Shown here one piece after another: positions 43,556 through 53,001 of a stretch of 64,000 bases of DNA. Origin of the DNA: Gemmatimonadales bacterium (lineage in GTDB: Bacteria; Krumholzibacteriota; Krumholzibacteriia; LZORAL124-64-63). A program made the position numbers and the translations under genes. The stretch's first letter is position 1. Every line of letters starts with the position of its first letter. Location: contig JAHOYV010000019.1 in NCBI GenBank assembly GCA_019038745.1, positions 1 to 64,000 of the forward strand. Reading direction: 5' to 3'. Under the pieces are notes generated by a model. The model was not told the origin of the DNA. It saw only the letters and a list, made by a program, of their open reading frames with translations, and made no database searches.

Positions 43556-45901
43556 GTGGCTGGTGTCACCCAACGTTTTGACGAGCAGAAGGCCAATTTC
43601 GCCCATTGGGAAGTGATCAAGGACATCATCGATCAGCAGATCGACCTGATGCTCAACTACCGTCAGAGCGGACACCCCGGTGGAAGCCGGTCAAAGGTCC
43701 ACTACCTTGTCAGTCTCCTGCTGAGCGGAGCCATGCGCTGGGACATCCGTCATCCCGAGAAACGATTCGGAGACCGCTTCGTCTTGGTGGCCGGCCACAC
43801 CGCCCCCATGGTCTACGCAATGCTGTCGACCTTCAACGAGGCCCTGCGGATCATGCACGAGAGAACGGGTGACGACAAATACCTGGTTCCCGGTGGAACT
43901 GACCGCATCCTGACCTGGCAGGATCTACTCGATTTCCGCAACCTGGGCGGACTGTCCGGCCACGTGGAAATGGCCGGGAAAAACCTCTTCTGCAAATTCA
44001 ACACCGGTCCCAGTGGCCACGGCGCTCCTGTCAGCGCCGGCGAAGCCCTGGCCCTGAAGCACGCCGGCGCCGAAGGTGTGAAGGTCTTCGGGATAGAGGG
44101 TGAAGGAGGCCACACAGCCGGCTGCTGGCACGAAGCAAAGAATTCAGCCTATGGCCTGGGTCTGGACAATCTGAATATGATCCTGGACTGGAACGATTTC
44201 GGTATCGACTCCCACGCGACCAGTTCCATCGTGCACGGAACTCCACGCGACTGGTTCGAATCCTACGGCTGGCACATCCATGAAGCAGCCGACGGCAGTG
44301 ACTGGGACGATGTTACCCGGGCCCTGTTGGAATTGTCCCACGGAGACAACCCCGAATTGCGGCCGGGCATGATGTTCGGCAAGACCCGCAAGGGCCGGGG
44401 CTACTACAAGTACGACGCTTCAAGCCACGGCTCGCCACACAAGCTGAACGACGAAAAATTCTGGCAGTGCCGTGCCGATTTCGCTCAGAAATACGGAGTA
44501 ACCTGGCAGGGTACGGGCGCAGAAGCCCCGGAAGACAAGGCGGCCATGCGGCAACAGTTCGCCGACAACCTCAATGTGGCCCTGGACGTGTTGCGCAGCA
44601 ACGACGAGGTCCTGACTTACCTGGCCGACCGCCTGGTCGAACTGGGTGACAGTGTTCCGGCAGAGATCCCGACTTTCCAGCTTTCCGCCTCAAATAACCC
44701 TTTGCAGGATGATACCCTGTTCGATTACAAAAATTATCCTGCCGAATTATGGGCCAAGCCGGGCGAGAAGAAGCCCAATCGGGCCGGTTTCGCGGCCTGG
44801 GGCAGTTACATCAACAGCTACTGTTTGAAGAACCACGGACGGCCGCTCTTCCTGGCCTGTTCGGCAGACCTGGCCGGCTCGACCAACATTTCCGGTTTCG
44901 GCGACGGCTTCGGCGACATGCCAAACACCGGCTGGTATAACCGCAAGGACAACCCGGGCGGAGTCATTCTGCCCCAGGCCATCACCGAATTCGCCAACGC
45001 GGGCATCATGGTGGGGGCCGCTTCGGTCAATCTTTCTCCTGACCCGGAAAACGAATTCAACGGATACTACACGGCCTGCAGCACCTACGGCGCCTTCAGC
45101 TACCTGAAGTACGGAGCCATGCGCTTGTACAGCCAACTGGCCCAGGACTGCGAGTTGAAGCTCGGCAAGACCATCTGGGTGGCCGGCCACAGCGGGCCCG
45201 AAACCGCCGAGGACAGTCGGACCCACTTTGGTATCTTCAGCCCCGCCTCGACGCAGATGTTTCCGGACGGGCATGTCATCAACATTCATCCCTGGGAATA
45301 CAACGAGGTCCCGGTGATGCTGGCCGCCGCGATGAAAACCGACCGACCGATCATCGCCCTGCACCTGACCCGACCAGGAGTGAATACGCCGGACCGCACT
45401 GCCTTGGGTATGGCCTCCCATTTCGAGGCGGCCCGCGGAGCCTATGTCCTGCGCCAAGCCAAGCCGGATGTTCCGTGTCAGGGAGTAATCATGGTCCAGG
45501 GCACGATGAGTACGCTCGGACTGATCGAGGCCTTGCCCGCAATCGACAAAGCCGGCGTGAACGTGAAGATCGTGGCCATCCCCAGCCCCCAACTATTCGC
45601 CCTGCAGGATGAGGCTTATCGTAATTCGGTACTGTCCGGAGGCGACAAGCTCAACAGCACGTACATCACCAATGTTTCCCGCCGGGCCATGTACGACTGG
45701 GATTTCAACCCCCTGGCCGGACGCTACGCGATGAGCAGCGACTGGGATGACGGCTGGCGCCCCGGGGGCTCGGTGCCGGAAGTCTGCACCGACGCCCACA
45801 TCGACGCAAATTGGGTTGCCAAGGGTGTAATCAGGTTCGCCACGGATCATTCACAGCGAATGGCGGAGTTGGAGAACATGCTCGGGTCCGCTCGCGGTTG
45901 A
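43556..45901 (+). CDS. tkt: transketolase
   Basis: 781 residues starting at a GTG with AAAGGAG six bases upstream. Thiamine-diphosphate enzyme with transketolase layout: 'MLNYRQSGHPGGSRSKVHYL', 'FNTGPSGHGAPVSAGEALA', ThDP motif 'GIEGEGGHTAGCWHEAKNSA...NLNMILDWND', and in the second half 'FLACSADLAGSTN' and 'ETAEDSRTHFG'. It is about 100 residues longer than E. coli TktA. Sequence differs enough from classical TktA that substrate range is uncertain, but transfer of a two-carbon unit is expected. Confidence 0.85.
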   Translation: MAGVTQRFDEQKANFAHWEVIKDIIDQQIDLMLNYRQSGHPGGSRSKVHYLVSLLLSGAMRWDIRHPEKRFGDRFVLVAGHTAPMVYAMLSTFNEALRIMHERTGDDKYLVPGGTDRILTWQDLLDFRNLGGLSGHVEMAGKNLFCKFNTGPSGHGAPVSAGEALALKHAGAEGVKVFGIEGEGGHTAGCWHEAKNSAYGLGLDNLNMILDWNDFGIDSHATSSIVHGTPRDWFESYGWHIHEAADGSDWDDVTRALLELSHGDNPELRPGMMFGKTRKGRGYYKYDASSHGSPHKLNDEKFWQCRADFAQKYGVTWQGTGAEAPEDKAAMRQQFADNLNVALDVLRSNDEVLTYLADRLVELGDSVPAEIPTFQLSASNNPLQDDTLFDYKNYPAELWAKPGEKKPNRAGFAAWGSYINSYCLKNHGRPLFLACSADLAGSTNISGFGDGFGDMPNTGWYNRKDNPGGVILPQAITEFANAGIMVGAASVNLSPDPENEFNGYYTACSTYGAFSYLKYGAMRLYSQLAQDCELKLGKTIWVAGHSGPETAEDSRTHFGIFSPASTQMFPDGHVINIHPWEYNEVPVMLAAAMKTDRPIIALHLTRPGVNTPDRTALGMASHFEAARGAYVLRQAKPDVPCQGVIMVQGTMSTLGLIEALPAIDKAGVNVKIVAIPSPQLFALQDEAYRNSVLSGGDKLNSTYITNVSRRAMYDWDFNPLAGRYAMSSDWDDGWRPGGSVPEVCTDAHIDANWVAKGVIRFATDHSQRMAELENMLGSARG

Positions 45902-45929
45902 GAAGAGTTTTCCGAAAGGAGCCCGAGGA

Positions 45930-47204
45930 ATGCGTTGCCTTGTACTTGTAGTTTTCATCGCAGGCTTGATCCCTTCGGAGATGTTTGGAGAAGCTCCGAA
46001 AGATCCCGGCGGCGGGTCGACCGGGACTATTGTGTTCGTCGAGAGCTGGCCCCAGCATACAGCACTTGACCTGCCCGACCTGAACGACGCGTCGAAGGTT
46101 TGGCCCGAAATCCTGGGTTCGGCTAGCGATCAAATCCTACTGGCCGGTTTCTACTTCAGTCGCAAGGGGGACGGCAAGGATTCCTACGGACCCGATTCAG
46201 CCCCCGATCTTTTCCTGCCCACGCTGGAGGCCGTGTCCGTCGCCGCCCACAGCGGTGTAAAGGTACGCACCTTGGCTGATGCCAAGTTCAACCGGACCTA
46301 TCCCGAAGTTCCCGTCTGGTTGGGTGATCTGCCGGGCGCTGAGACTAGAATTCTGGATATGGCGCAAATACCCGGCGGAGGCGTGCTGCACGCGAAATAT
46401 TTCCTCGTTGATGACGATGTTTTCTTCGTCGGAAGCCAGAACTTCGACTGGCGAGCCCTTGGCCAGATTCACGAGTTGGGCGTGCTGATCAAGCACCCCA
46501 AAATTGCTGCCGAGGCCCGCAGGGTGTTCGACATGGACTGGCGGACAGCCGAAGGGGACATCGGCACCTCCCGAATCCAAGCGGGAAAACCGCTGAACCA
46601 GTGGCCTAAACACCGGGTGGCCCTGGCTGGCGGCTCAACTGTAGAAGTCCTGGTCGCCGCCAGCCCGCAGTCCTACCTGCCTCCAGATATTCCCTGGGAT
46701 CTGCCGTTGATGGTGGAGATGATCGACTCCGCTGCCGACTCGGTACACGTGCAGTTGTTGTCCTACAACGTCACCGACCGCGAGAAGCGACTTTTCGACG
46801 ATTTGGACCGAGCCCTTCGCCGGGCTGCCGTTCGCGGCGCCGAGGTAAGAATCATCCTGTCCAACTGGGCAAAATCCCGCTATGCGTTGCCTTGGCTCAA
46901 GAGCCTGGCAACGGTGCCTGGTTTGGAGATCCGTTTCACCAACATCCCGGAACACCCGGACGGATTCATCCCATTCGCCCGGGTTGAGCACGCCAAGTAC
47001 CTGACCGTCGATGGAAGAATGTGCTGGCTGGGCACTTCCAACTGGTCGCGGGACTACTTCCACTCCTCCCGGAACATAGGGGTGATATTGCTGGGCGAGG
47101 GCGCGGCCGCTGATCCGGATCGTTTCTTCAACCGGAATTGGCACGGACCTTACGCAGAGACCGTCGAACCTTGTGGAAAATACACCGCCCCGCGCCGGAA
47201 TTAA
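45930..47204 (+). CDS. exported PLD3/PLD4-like phospholipase D family protein
   Basis: 424 residues with a signal peptide. Two HKD motifs are complete: 'HAKYFLVDDDVFFVGSQNFDWRAL' and 'HAKYLTVDGRMCWLGTSNWSRDYF'. The surroundings ('FDWRALGQIHELGV', 'ASPQSYLPPD', 'IILSNWAKS', 'GTSNWSRDYF') follow the layout of animal PLD3/PLD4, which are lysosomal 5'-exonucleases for single-stranded nucleic acid. I infer an exported nuclease or phosphodiesterase. It lies 28 bases after transketolase. Confidence 0.85.
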   Translation: MRCLVLVVFIAGLIPSEMFGEAPKDPGGGSTGTIVFVESWPQHTALDLPDLNDASKVWPEILGSASDQILLAGFYFSRKGDGKDSYGPDSAPDLFLPTLEAVSVAAHSGVKVRTLADAKFNRTYPEVPVWLGDLPGAETRILDMAQIPGGGVLHAKYFLVDDDVFFVGSQNFDWRALGQIHELGVLIKHPKIAAEARRVFDMDWRTAEGDIGTSRIQAGKPLNQWPKHRVALAGGSTVEVLVAASPQSYLPPDIPWDLPLMVEMIDSAADSVHVQLLSYNVTDREKRLFDDLDRALRRAAVRGAEVRIILSNWAKSRYALPWLKSLATVPGLEIRFTNIPEHPDGFIPFARVEHAKYLTVDGRMCWLGTSNWSRDYFHSSRNIGVILLGEGAAADPDRFFNRNWHGPYAETVEPCGKYTAPRRN

Positions 47205-47277
47205 CGCTCCGAAACGGGTGAATGTTTGTTGGCACCAAAACCGCGACACGAAAGTCACAATCCGAAAGCGAGCAGGT

Positions 47278-47799
47278 ATGGATCTGAAGTACCATTTTGA
47301 AGAGATGTCCCGTGAGGAACTTCTGGGCTGGCTGCAGGATGCGGCCAAGCTTTGGCTGGCGCATGACGGGCTCTGGTTCCAGGCCATTGAGGCTGAAGAC
47401 GGCATGGAAAAGGCCATCGCCCACGACACCTCCGCCTGGGGTCGGTTCTCCCCGATCGAAGCCAAGCGCATCATGAGACGCCTGGGACTGGAACCGGGCG
47501 GAGGCATCCCGGCCTTGATCACCTGTCTGAAATACCGTCTGTATGCTCATCTGAACGAGCAGGAACTGGTAGAGCAATCGGATACCCACTGCGTGTTCCG
47601 GATGAAGAAATGCCGGGTCCAGGACGCTCGCAAACGGCATGGAATGAATGATTTTCCCTGCAAGAGCGTGGGCATCGTGGAGTACACCACCTTCGCCCAG
47701 ACCATCGACCCTCGCCTGAGTTGCAGATGCATTGCCTGCCCTCCCGATGATCATCCGGAGGATTGGTACTGCAGTTGGGAATTCACACTGGAAGATTAG
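47278..47799 (+). CDS. DUF6125-like cytosolic protein
   Basis: 173 residues from the ATG at 47278. 'EELLGWLQDAAKLWLAHDGLWFQAIE...GMEKAIAHDTSAWGRFSPIEAKRIM' is the pattern I associate with DUF6125, related to the L-2-amino-thiazoline-4-carboxylic acid hydrolase family. The second half is rich in Cys and His ('MKKCRVQDARKRHG', 'LSCRCIACPPDDHPEDWYC'), which may bind a metal. The enzymatic role is not known to me. It lies between the PLD-like gene and the isochorismatase. Confidence 0.65.
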   Translation: MDLKYHFEEMSREELLGWLQDAAKLWLAHDGLWFQAIEAEDGMEKAIAHDTSAWGRFSPIEAKRIMRRLGLEPGGGIPALITCLKYRLYAHLNEQELVEQSDTHCVFRMKKCRVQDARKRHGMNDFPCKSVGIVEYTTFAQTIDPRLSCRCIACPPDDHPEDWYCSWEFTLED

Positions 47800-47817
47800 T
47801 ACAGGTAAGGAGCGGTG

Positions 47818-48387
47818 ATGGAACAGCACACACTAGTCCCCGAAAGGCTTGAGGCTGGAAAATCGATCCTGGTGGTGGTGGATATCCAGGAACGATTCCG
47901 CCAATTGATCCACGACATGGACCAGGTCCTGGCCCGAACCCGCCGTCTTATCGAGTTCTGCCAGGAACTCCAAATCCCCATCGTTGTGACGGAACACTAT
48001 TCCCGCAAACTCGGCACTACAATGGCCGAACTCGGCAAATCCTTCACCAACTTCGAACCGATCGAGAAGATCCACTTCAGTTGCTGGGGATGTGAGGATT
48101 TCAAAACCCGCCTGGATGACCCCGACCGCCCCCAGATCATTCTCTGCGGAATTGAGGCGCACGTCTGCATTTATCAGACGGCTGCAGACTTGATGCGGCA
48201 GGGCAAGCAAGTGGTTGCGGCAGTCGATGCCATCAGTTCATGCTCAGCCGGCAACCGGGAAATCGGCCTGCAGAGATTGGCCGGAATTGGGGTCCAGAAC
48301 ATGGGCGTCCAGATGCTGATGTTCGAGATCCTGCAACGGGCCGGGACGCCGGAATTCAAGGCAGTGGCCGGGCTGTTGAAGGAATAA
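47818..48387 (+). CDS. isochorismatase-family hydrolase
   Basis: 189 residues from the ATG at 47818, five bases after AAGGAG. Cysteine-hydrolase fold: catalytic Asp in 'LVVVDIQERF', Cys in 'LCGIEAHVCIYQTA'; 'VVTEHYSRKLGTT' and 'AVDAISSCSAGNREIGLQRL' are typical of the YcaC/nicotinamidase-like group. The substrate is probably a small amide or ester; no siderophore genes are near. Last gene of the plus-strand run, closed by the terminator at 48411. Confidence 0.85.
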   Translation: MEQHTLVPERLEAGKSILVVVDIQERFRQLIHDMDQVLARTRRLIEFCQELQIPIVVTEHYSRKLGTTMAELGKSFTNFEPIEKIHFSCWGCEDFKTRLDDPDRPQIILCGIEAHVCIYQTAADLMRQGKQVVAAVDAISSCSAGNREIGLQRLAGIGVQNMGVQMLMFEILQRAGTPEFKAVAGLLKE

Positions 48388-48410
48388 TGGCCGTGACCGC
48401 CGGCCTATTG

Positions 48411-48440
48411 AAAAGCCCCGGGAGATACCGGGGCTTTTCT
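48411..48440. terminator. bidirectional intrinsic terminator
   Basis: AAAAGCCCCGG and CCGGGGCTTTT are 11-base perfect arms with a GAGATA loop between two convergent genes, so it ends transcription from both sides. Confidence 0.9.
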
Positions 48441-48461
48441 CGTTCTTCGCAGTGACTTCCG

Positions 48462-49511
48462 CTAGTTGAATTTGTAGGTCAGACCAAGGGCCAGGGTTTG
48501 CTTCAGTTGCCCGGATTTTCGGATGGCCGAGCGAACGCCGTCCGCGTTCATCAGCACTCCATTCTCCACCACCGGTTTTACCGAATTGTCGTACTTCTTG
48601 TACACCCACCGTAAAAACAACTTAACGGAGATTAAACTGGTGATCCGGGTGGTGAAGGTGTTCTCAAAATCAGCCTCAACCGTTGTTGTGTAGTCGGCTA
48701 TGTCCGCCGGAAGGCCAAAACTCTCCAGATCGGCAGCAGTCAGATCCTCTTCGAAAACAGATTTTCCCGAATAGATGAGGGGCAATGAGAGTGTCAACTT
48801 GGAATCCCAGACCACCTTTTCCTCCAGCACGGCAGCCTTGTATTCGGTGATCATCTCGACACCCATCTCGGTGGTCATCTCGGTCTCGGTGGACTCGTCC
48901 GGGGCGGAACTCACAAATGTAGCCCGCCGATTCTGGGTGAAGGTGGCACCCAGACGGGTCATCATAAACCGTCCATCGGAATCGATCATTTTCTTGGCAA
49001 GACCAGCAGTTTCCTTGAATTTCAGGGGATTGAAATTCAGGGCGCGTTGGCCCGGATCGGTCAGATCCTTGAACATCGATTTGAAATTCAGGGCCACGAA
49101 GGGATCCACCCAACTCTCGGGCGTGAAGCGGAACAGCGATTCAAAATCGATCACGTCGTCCGACTTGTCCGGAGTCCGCCAGTACAAATCGCCGTTCGAG
49201 TCCCTATCCTGATTGTGCGTCTGGCCGTAGACCAGTTGCAGGGTGTTACGCCAGTTGGTCAACTTGTTCAGTTGCTTCTCCATTTGACCGTCGAGACGGG
49301 CAGTCCAAACTAAGGAACCCTTTTCCCCCCCGTTCCAATTATCGGTATATGAACTCTGTATTATGTTCAAACCGGTCTCGAATTCTTTCTTCCAGACCCC
49401 GGAAGCATCTCCTTCAAGAGCTTCCTCACCAGCGGCCACGATGGACGAAACGCCTCCCAGGATGAGCACCAGCACAGACGTGCCGATCATCAAATTCATC
49501 TTTTTCATCAT
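48462..49511 (-). CDS. DUF3078-like outer-membrane protein
   Basis: 349 residues from the ATG at 49511 (AAAGGA seven bases upstream; the longer frame to 49559 overlaps mscS). Signal peptide 'MIGTSVLVLILGGVSSIVAAG'. The start of the mature part, 'LNIIQSSYTDNWNGGEKGSLVWTARLDG', is characteristic of DUF3078, a Bacteroidota-type barrel. Alternating strands continue to the terminal 'QTLALGLTYKFN', ending in Phe-Asn, close to a barrel C-terminus. Function unknown. Confidence 0.75.
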   Translation of the reverse strand: MMKKMNLMIGTSVLVLILGGVSSIVAAGEEALEGDASGVWKKEFETGLNIIQSSYTDNWNGGEKGSLVWTARLDGQMEKQLNKLTNWRNTLQLVYGQTHNQDRDSNGDLYWRTPDKSDDVIDFESLFRFTPESWVDPFVALNFKSMFKDLTDPGQRALNFNPLKFKETAGLAKKMIDSDGRFMMTRLGATFTQNRRATFVSSAPDESTETEMTTEMGVEMITEYKAAVLEEKVVWDSKLTLSLPLIYSGKSVFEEDLTAADLESFGLPADIADYTTTVEADFENTFTTRITSLISVKLFLRWVYKKYDNSVKPVVENGVLMNADGVRSAIRKSGQLKQTLALGLTYKFN

Positions 49512-49536
49512 TCCATGATCCTTTCCGGAATCCTGC

Positions 49537-50352
49537 TTAGGCTTCTGACTTCTGAACATGCACCACGGTCTGCGGGAAGGGAATATCGATACCGGCGGCG
49601 TCGAAGGCTTCCTTGCAGTTCTTGTGGAAGTCGAAGAAGACTCCCCAGTAGTCGCCGCTGTTGACCCAGGGGCGAACCAGGATGTTCACGCTGGAGTCGG
49701 CCAATTCACCCACCGCGATGGTGATTCCGGGCTCGGCCAGAACACGTTCGTCCTTCTTCAGCAAATCCTCGATGATCTGCATGGACTGGTTGATATCCGA
49801 GCCGTAGCCGATGCCCATGACCATGTCCACCCGGCGGGTGTCGTAACCGTTGAAATTCTTGATGATGTCACCGTAAAGCTTGCCGTTGGGCACTATGATC
49901 TTGACGTTGTCGGGTGTGTTGATGGTGGTCGAAAATATGGCGATGTCGCTCACGGACCCCTTGACCCCCGCAGCCTCGATCACGTCTCCGGTCTTGAAGG
50001 GTCTGAAAAGCAGGATCATCACGCCGGAAGCGAAGTTGGCCAATGTTCCTTGCAGGGCCATGCCCACGGCAAACCCGGCCGCGCCCAGGATGGCGATGAA
50101 GCTGGCGGTCTGGATCCCGAACTTGGCCAGGGCTGCGATGGCCACGAAAGCCATGACTGCAAAATAGGCCAAGCTGCTGACGAACCCTATCAGACTTGGA
50201 TCCACCTGCCGTGCCCCCATAACCCGGCGGATCCCGCTGCGAATCGACCCGGCAATGAGGCGGCCAATGACCAGAATGACAAGAGCGGCTATTACCTTGA
50301 GTCCGTACATGGTCAGGAAATCAACCACTTGTTGAACATCAATATTTTGCAT
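49537..50352 (-). CDS. mscS: small-conductance mechanosensitive channel
   Basis: 271 residues. Three helices precede the pore-lining TM3 'GAAGFAVGMALQGTLANFASGVMILLFRPFK', with the Ala/Gly packing typical of MscS. A beta domain follows ('GSVSDIAIFSTTINTPDNVKIIVPNGKLYG') and then the cytoplasmic vestibule. Length matches E. coli MscS (286). It opens under membrane tension to release solutes during hypo-osmotic shock. Confidence 0.93.
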   Translation of the reverse strand: MQNIDVQQVVDFLTMYGLKVIAALVILVIGRLIAGSIRSGIRRVMGARQVDPSLIGFVSSLAYFAVMAFVAIAALAKFGIQTASFIAILGAAGFAVGMALQGTLANFASGVMILLFRPFKTGDVIEAAGVKGSVSDIAIFSTTINTPDNVKIIVPNGKLYGDIIKNFNGYDTRRVDMVMGIGYGSDINQSMQIIEDLLKKDERVLAEPGITIAVGELADSSVNILVRPWVNSGDYWGVFFDFHKNCKEAFDAAGIDIPFPQTVVHVQKSEA

Positions 50353-50455
50353 ACCGTTTATCCCCCATTTTTGGTTTGCAGCCAGTTATCGGACGCAAAT
50401 TAACGGGGGTAAAGTAGTGAAACTCCAATTTGCCGCCAGCCATTTTCCTGTTGTC

Positions 50456-51625
50456 TCAATCCTGGGCATCAATGATAACGTCGATGCGCCGGTTCAACTT
50501 CCGTCCTGCCGGCGAGTCGTTCAAGGCCAGGGGACGGTCCGGGCCGAATCCTTCGGTGGCCACCAGTCCTTCGCCCAGATCCAGGTTTCGCTCCAGCGCC
50601 CTGGCCACTGCTTCGGCCCTGCGGCGGGATAACCGCAAATTAGCCTGCCGATTGCCTGTGTTGTCGGTGTGGCCCTCCACTCGCAGTGCGGCCCCCGGAA
50701 AAACCTTGATCACATCGGCCACCCTGGCCAAGAGGGCCGACTGGTCGGCCTGGAGTTCTGAACTGCCCACGGCGAAGGCAATCCCGAACACGCGCAGGAT
50801 TGCACCTCCGGCGGGGGTCAACAGGATCTCGGCCTCCTCGGGTTTGAAGGTCGAACGCAGGGCTGCGATCGCCTCCTCCCGCTGCTGTTTAGCCGTCAGG
50901 ACGGACTCTGCCGCCGAACGATCAGCTTCGGCGACCCCCACGCGCAACTGCGTTTCCCATAACTCTTTCCGCAAGGCGCTGACTTCCACCTGCAACGCGG
51001 TAATCATGGAATCCTGGGCCGCGGTGTATCCTCCGGAAATTTCCGACAAACCCCGATTGACAACCATCAGGGAATCGAGTTGAACCTGTCGTTGCAGGCT
51101 CTTCGCACCCAGTTTCGCCAGCAAATCCTCAGCGGCTGAAGTTCCGCTCAGGACCGGATCGATCTGTACTCCGTAAAGCACGGCAACCTGGGCCAACGCC
51201 TGGTCGAATCGCCCGAGCAATGCTTCCATCCCACTCTTCTGACTCCGCATCTGCTGGATGAACTCCGCGCTGTTCAACAAGCGGCGAACATCGGTCGCCA
51301 TGGTGGCCCACACCTTATCGCCGGCTCCATATTTCTCAGCCTCATCCAGCCGGGAATCCAGATCCCAATAGGCCATGGGCAGTTGTCCCTTGGCCCCGAA
51401 TTTCTTGGCCTGGTCCAACTGCCGGCGAATCTCCGCGGCCGGACCGGATTCATCTTCAGCCGACCATCCCGGACAGGGAAAGACTACACTACCGAGCACA
51501 ACGACCAGGAGACAGAGACTCGCGGGGAACACCAGCCACCCACTCGCTCTGGATATCGTCACCCGGGATTCCCGGGCAGGAGCAGGAAGACGTCTGCCCT
51601 TATTTTTATACAGGATGCTTGTCAA
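50456..51625 (-). CDS. OmpA-family peptidoglycan-binding protein
   Basis: 389 residues. An N-terminal hydrophobic segment ('LVFPASLCLLVVVLGSVVF') exports it. A long helical middle (about residues 60-260) is predicted to form coiled coils. The C-terminal OmpA domain is complete: 'FAVGSSELQADQSALLARVADVIK', 'LRVEGHTDNTGN', 'NLRLSRRRAEAVARAL', 'EGFGPDRPLALNDSPAGRKLNRRIDVII', with the Asp and Arg that hold diaminopimelate. It probably tethers the envelope to peptidoglycan. Its ATG overlaps the glycosyltransferase stop by four bases. Confidence 0.85.
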   Translation of the reverse strand: MTSILYKNKGRRLPAPARESRVTISRASGWLVFPASLCLLVVVLGSVVFPCPGWSAEDESGPAAEIRRQLDQAKKFGAKGQLPMAYWDLDSRLDEAEKYGAGDKVWATMATDVRRLLNSAEFIQQMRSQKSGMEALLGRFDQALAQVAVLYGVQIDPVLSGTSAAEDLLAKLGAKSLQRQVQLDSLMVVNRGLSEISGGYTAAQDSMITALQVEVSALRKELWETQLRVGVAEADRSAAESVLTAKQQREEAIAALRSTFKPEEAEILLTPAGGAILRVFGIAFAVGSSELQADQSALLARVADVIKVFPGAALRVEGHTDNTGNRQANLRLSRRRAEAVARALERNLDLGEGLVATEGFGPDRPLALNDSPAGRKLNRRIDVIIDAQD

Positions 51626-52401
51626 GAATCTTCCTCCCGATTCAACTGCCTCAATTTTGTGTATTTACCTAGTGTATAGAATCCCGAAACAAGACACAGC
51701 ACCGTGCCCGGCCACCTGTCCAAAAAACCGCCTTGCCACAGCCACATCCGCCAAAATGTGAAGTTGGATCGAACCACTGCTCCAGCCAGGGAAACTCGTC
51801 GGCCCCGGCCGGCGGCCTCCTTGGCCCAGAGGGTGGAATACAAGTTCATCTTCTGAACGTAGGCTTCAAAAGTGGCGTAGGTGTAGTGGAAAACCAGCCC
51901 CGGTAATCGTTTGATCCGGCCCTCGGTCTCCACCGCCTCGTGCACCACCTTGTCGTTGAATTGTGCACGTTGGGTGTCGAACAAGCGTACAATGTATTCT
52001 GGATGCCACCCGCAGTGATGGATCCACACTCCCAGGAAGCTGCTGAGGCGGTTGACCGCAAAAGCCGCCATCGATGTATCTTCCGGCAGAGCGGTAATGG
52101 CCGCCTGAAGTTCGGCCGACACTTCCTCGTCCGAATCCAGACTCAGTACCCAACGATTGCGGCACAGCGAAACGGCCTTTTGCTTCGTGGGCCCGAAACC
52201 CAGCCACTCGGTCTGGTGCACGGTGGCACCAGCGTGGCTGCACACTTCATCGGTGCCGTCGGTACTGTCCTGGTCCAGCACCACGATCTCGTCGGCGAAG
52301 GCAACCGAACGCAGACAGCGCTCCAGATCGGCTGCAGCGTTTCTCGTGATGACGGCAACGGAAATCTTCAAGTCCCCTGACCCTTTCCCTGGCAATTGCA
52401 T
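51622..52401 (-). CDS. family 2 glycosyltransferase (WaaE-like)
   Basis: 259 residues from the ATG at 52401; a TTG at 52371 ('LKISVAVITRN') is an alternative nearer the usual family start. GT-A fold: 'ISVAVITRNAAADLERCL', 'DEIVVLDQDSTDGT', 'WVLSLDSDEEV' (DXD-type). 'NRLSSFLGVWIHHCGWHPEYIVRLF', 'VHEAVET' and 'KMNLYSTLWAKEAAGRG' match WaaE/KdtX enzymes that add glucose to LPS inner core. It is therefore probably LPS-core or oligosaccharide biosynthesis at the inner membrane. Confidence 0.82.
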   Translation of the reverse strand: MQLPGKGSGDLKISVAVITRNAAADLERCLRSVAFADEIVVLDQDSTDGTDEVCSHAGATVHQTEWLGFGPTKQKAVSLCRNRWVLSLDSDEEVSAELQAAITALPEDTSMAAFAVNRLSSFLGVWIHHCGWHPEYIVRLFDTQRAQFNDKVVHEAVETEGRIKRLPGLVFHYTYATFEAYVQKMNLYSTLWAKEAAGRGRRVSLAGAVVRSNFTFWRMWLWQGGFLDRWPGTVLCLVSGFYTLGKYTKLRQLNREEDS

Positions 52402-52423
52402 TCCGTCCTGTGATCCTACCCGT

Positions 52424-52921
52424 TCAGCCCCCGCAGCAGCGCTTGAACTTCTTCCCGCTCCAGCAGGGACAAGGATCGTTGCGCCCCACTTTGGGCTCGT
52501 CCCGGACAATGGGCTTCTGTACCGCTCGCTTGCCCGCACTGAAATACCAGTTGCCGTCGATCTTGTCGAAGCTGGCCTCTTCCTCGTAATTCTTGCGCTT
52601 GCCCTCGTAGGTGTAGGAGGCCACGAATTCAACCTTGCCGGTCTCATCCTCAGGGCCGCCCCCCTCGGTTTCCTTGATTTCAAGACCGTGCCACTCGGAG
52701 TTCTCGGCCCAATCCCGCACCCCTTCCCTGTCGTTCTCGTCCCGCTGGTCCGGGTGCAACGAATCGAACAGGAAATCCATCTCCACCTGCGTATAGGCGC
52801 TGTAGCGGGCCCGCATTAATTCCTCGGCGGTGGTTGCCGGCCGGTCCCCACTAATTATGGGATGACAACATTCGTCGAACGCCAGTTGGGATCCACAGGG
52901 ACAATCCATTTCTTCCTCCAT
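52424..52921 (-). CDS. YchJ-like SEC-C motif protein
   Basis: 165 residues. '[17 protein letters not shown]' at the N-terminus and '[19 protein letters not shown]' at the C-terminus are two SEC-C zinc-binding motifs around a YchJ core ('[26 protein letters not shown]'). The second has Trp where Gly is usual, leaving the four ligands intact. Cellular role of YchJ proteins is unknown; SEC-C motifs bind zinc and can dock on SecB or ribosomes. A stand-alone gene between a glycosyltransferase and a peptide transporter. Confidence 0.88.
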   Translation of the reverse strand: MEEEMDCPCGSQLAFDECCHPIISGDRPATTAEELMRARYSAYTQVEMDFLFDSLHPDQRDENDREGVRDWAENSEWHGLEIKETEGGGPEDETGKVEFVASYTYEGKRKNYEEEASFDKIDGNWYFSAGKRAVQKPIVRDEPKVGRNDPCPCWSGKKFKRCCGG

Positions 52922-53001
52922 TTATCGATCGCTTGGCAAAGGGGCCGCCGGCTGTTCGGCGGCCCCGATCAGGTACATCACAAAAATCAGGCTTCGTCGG
53001 A

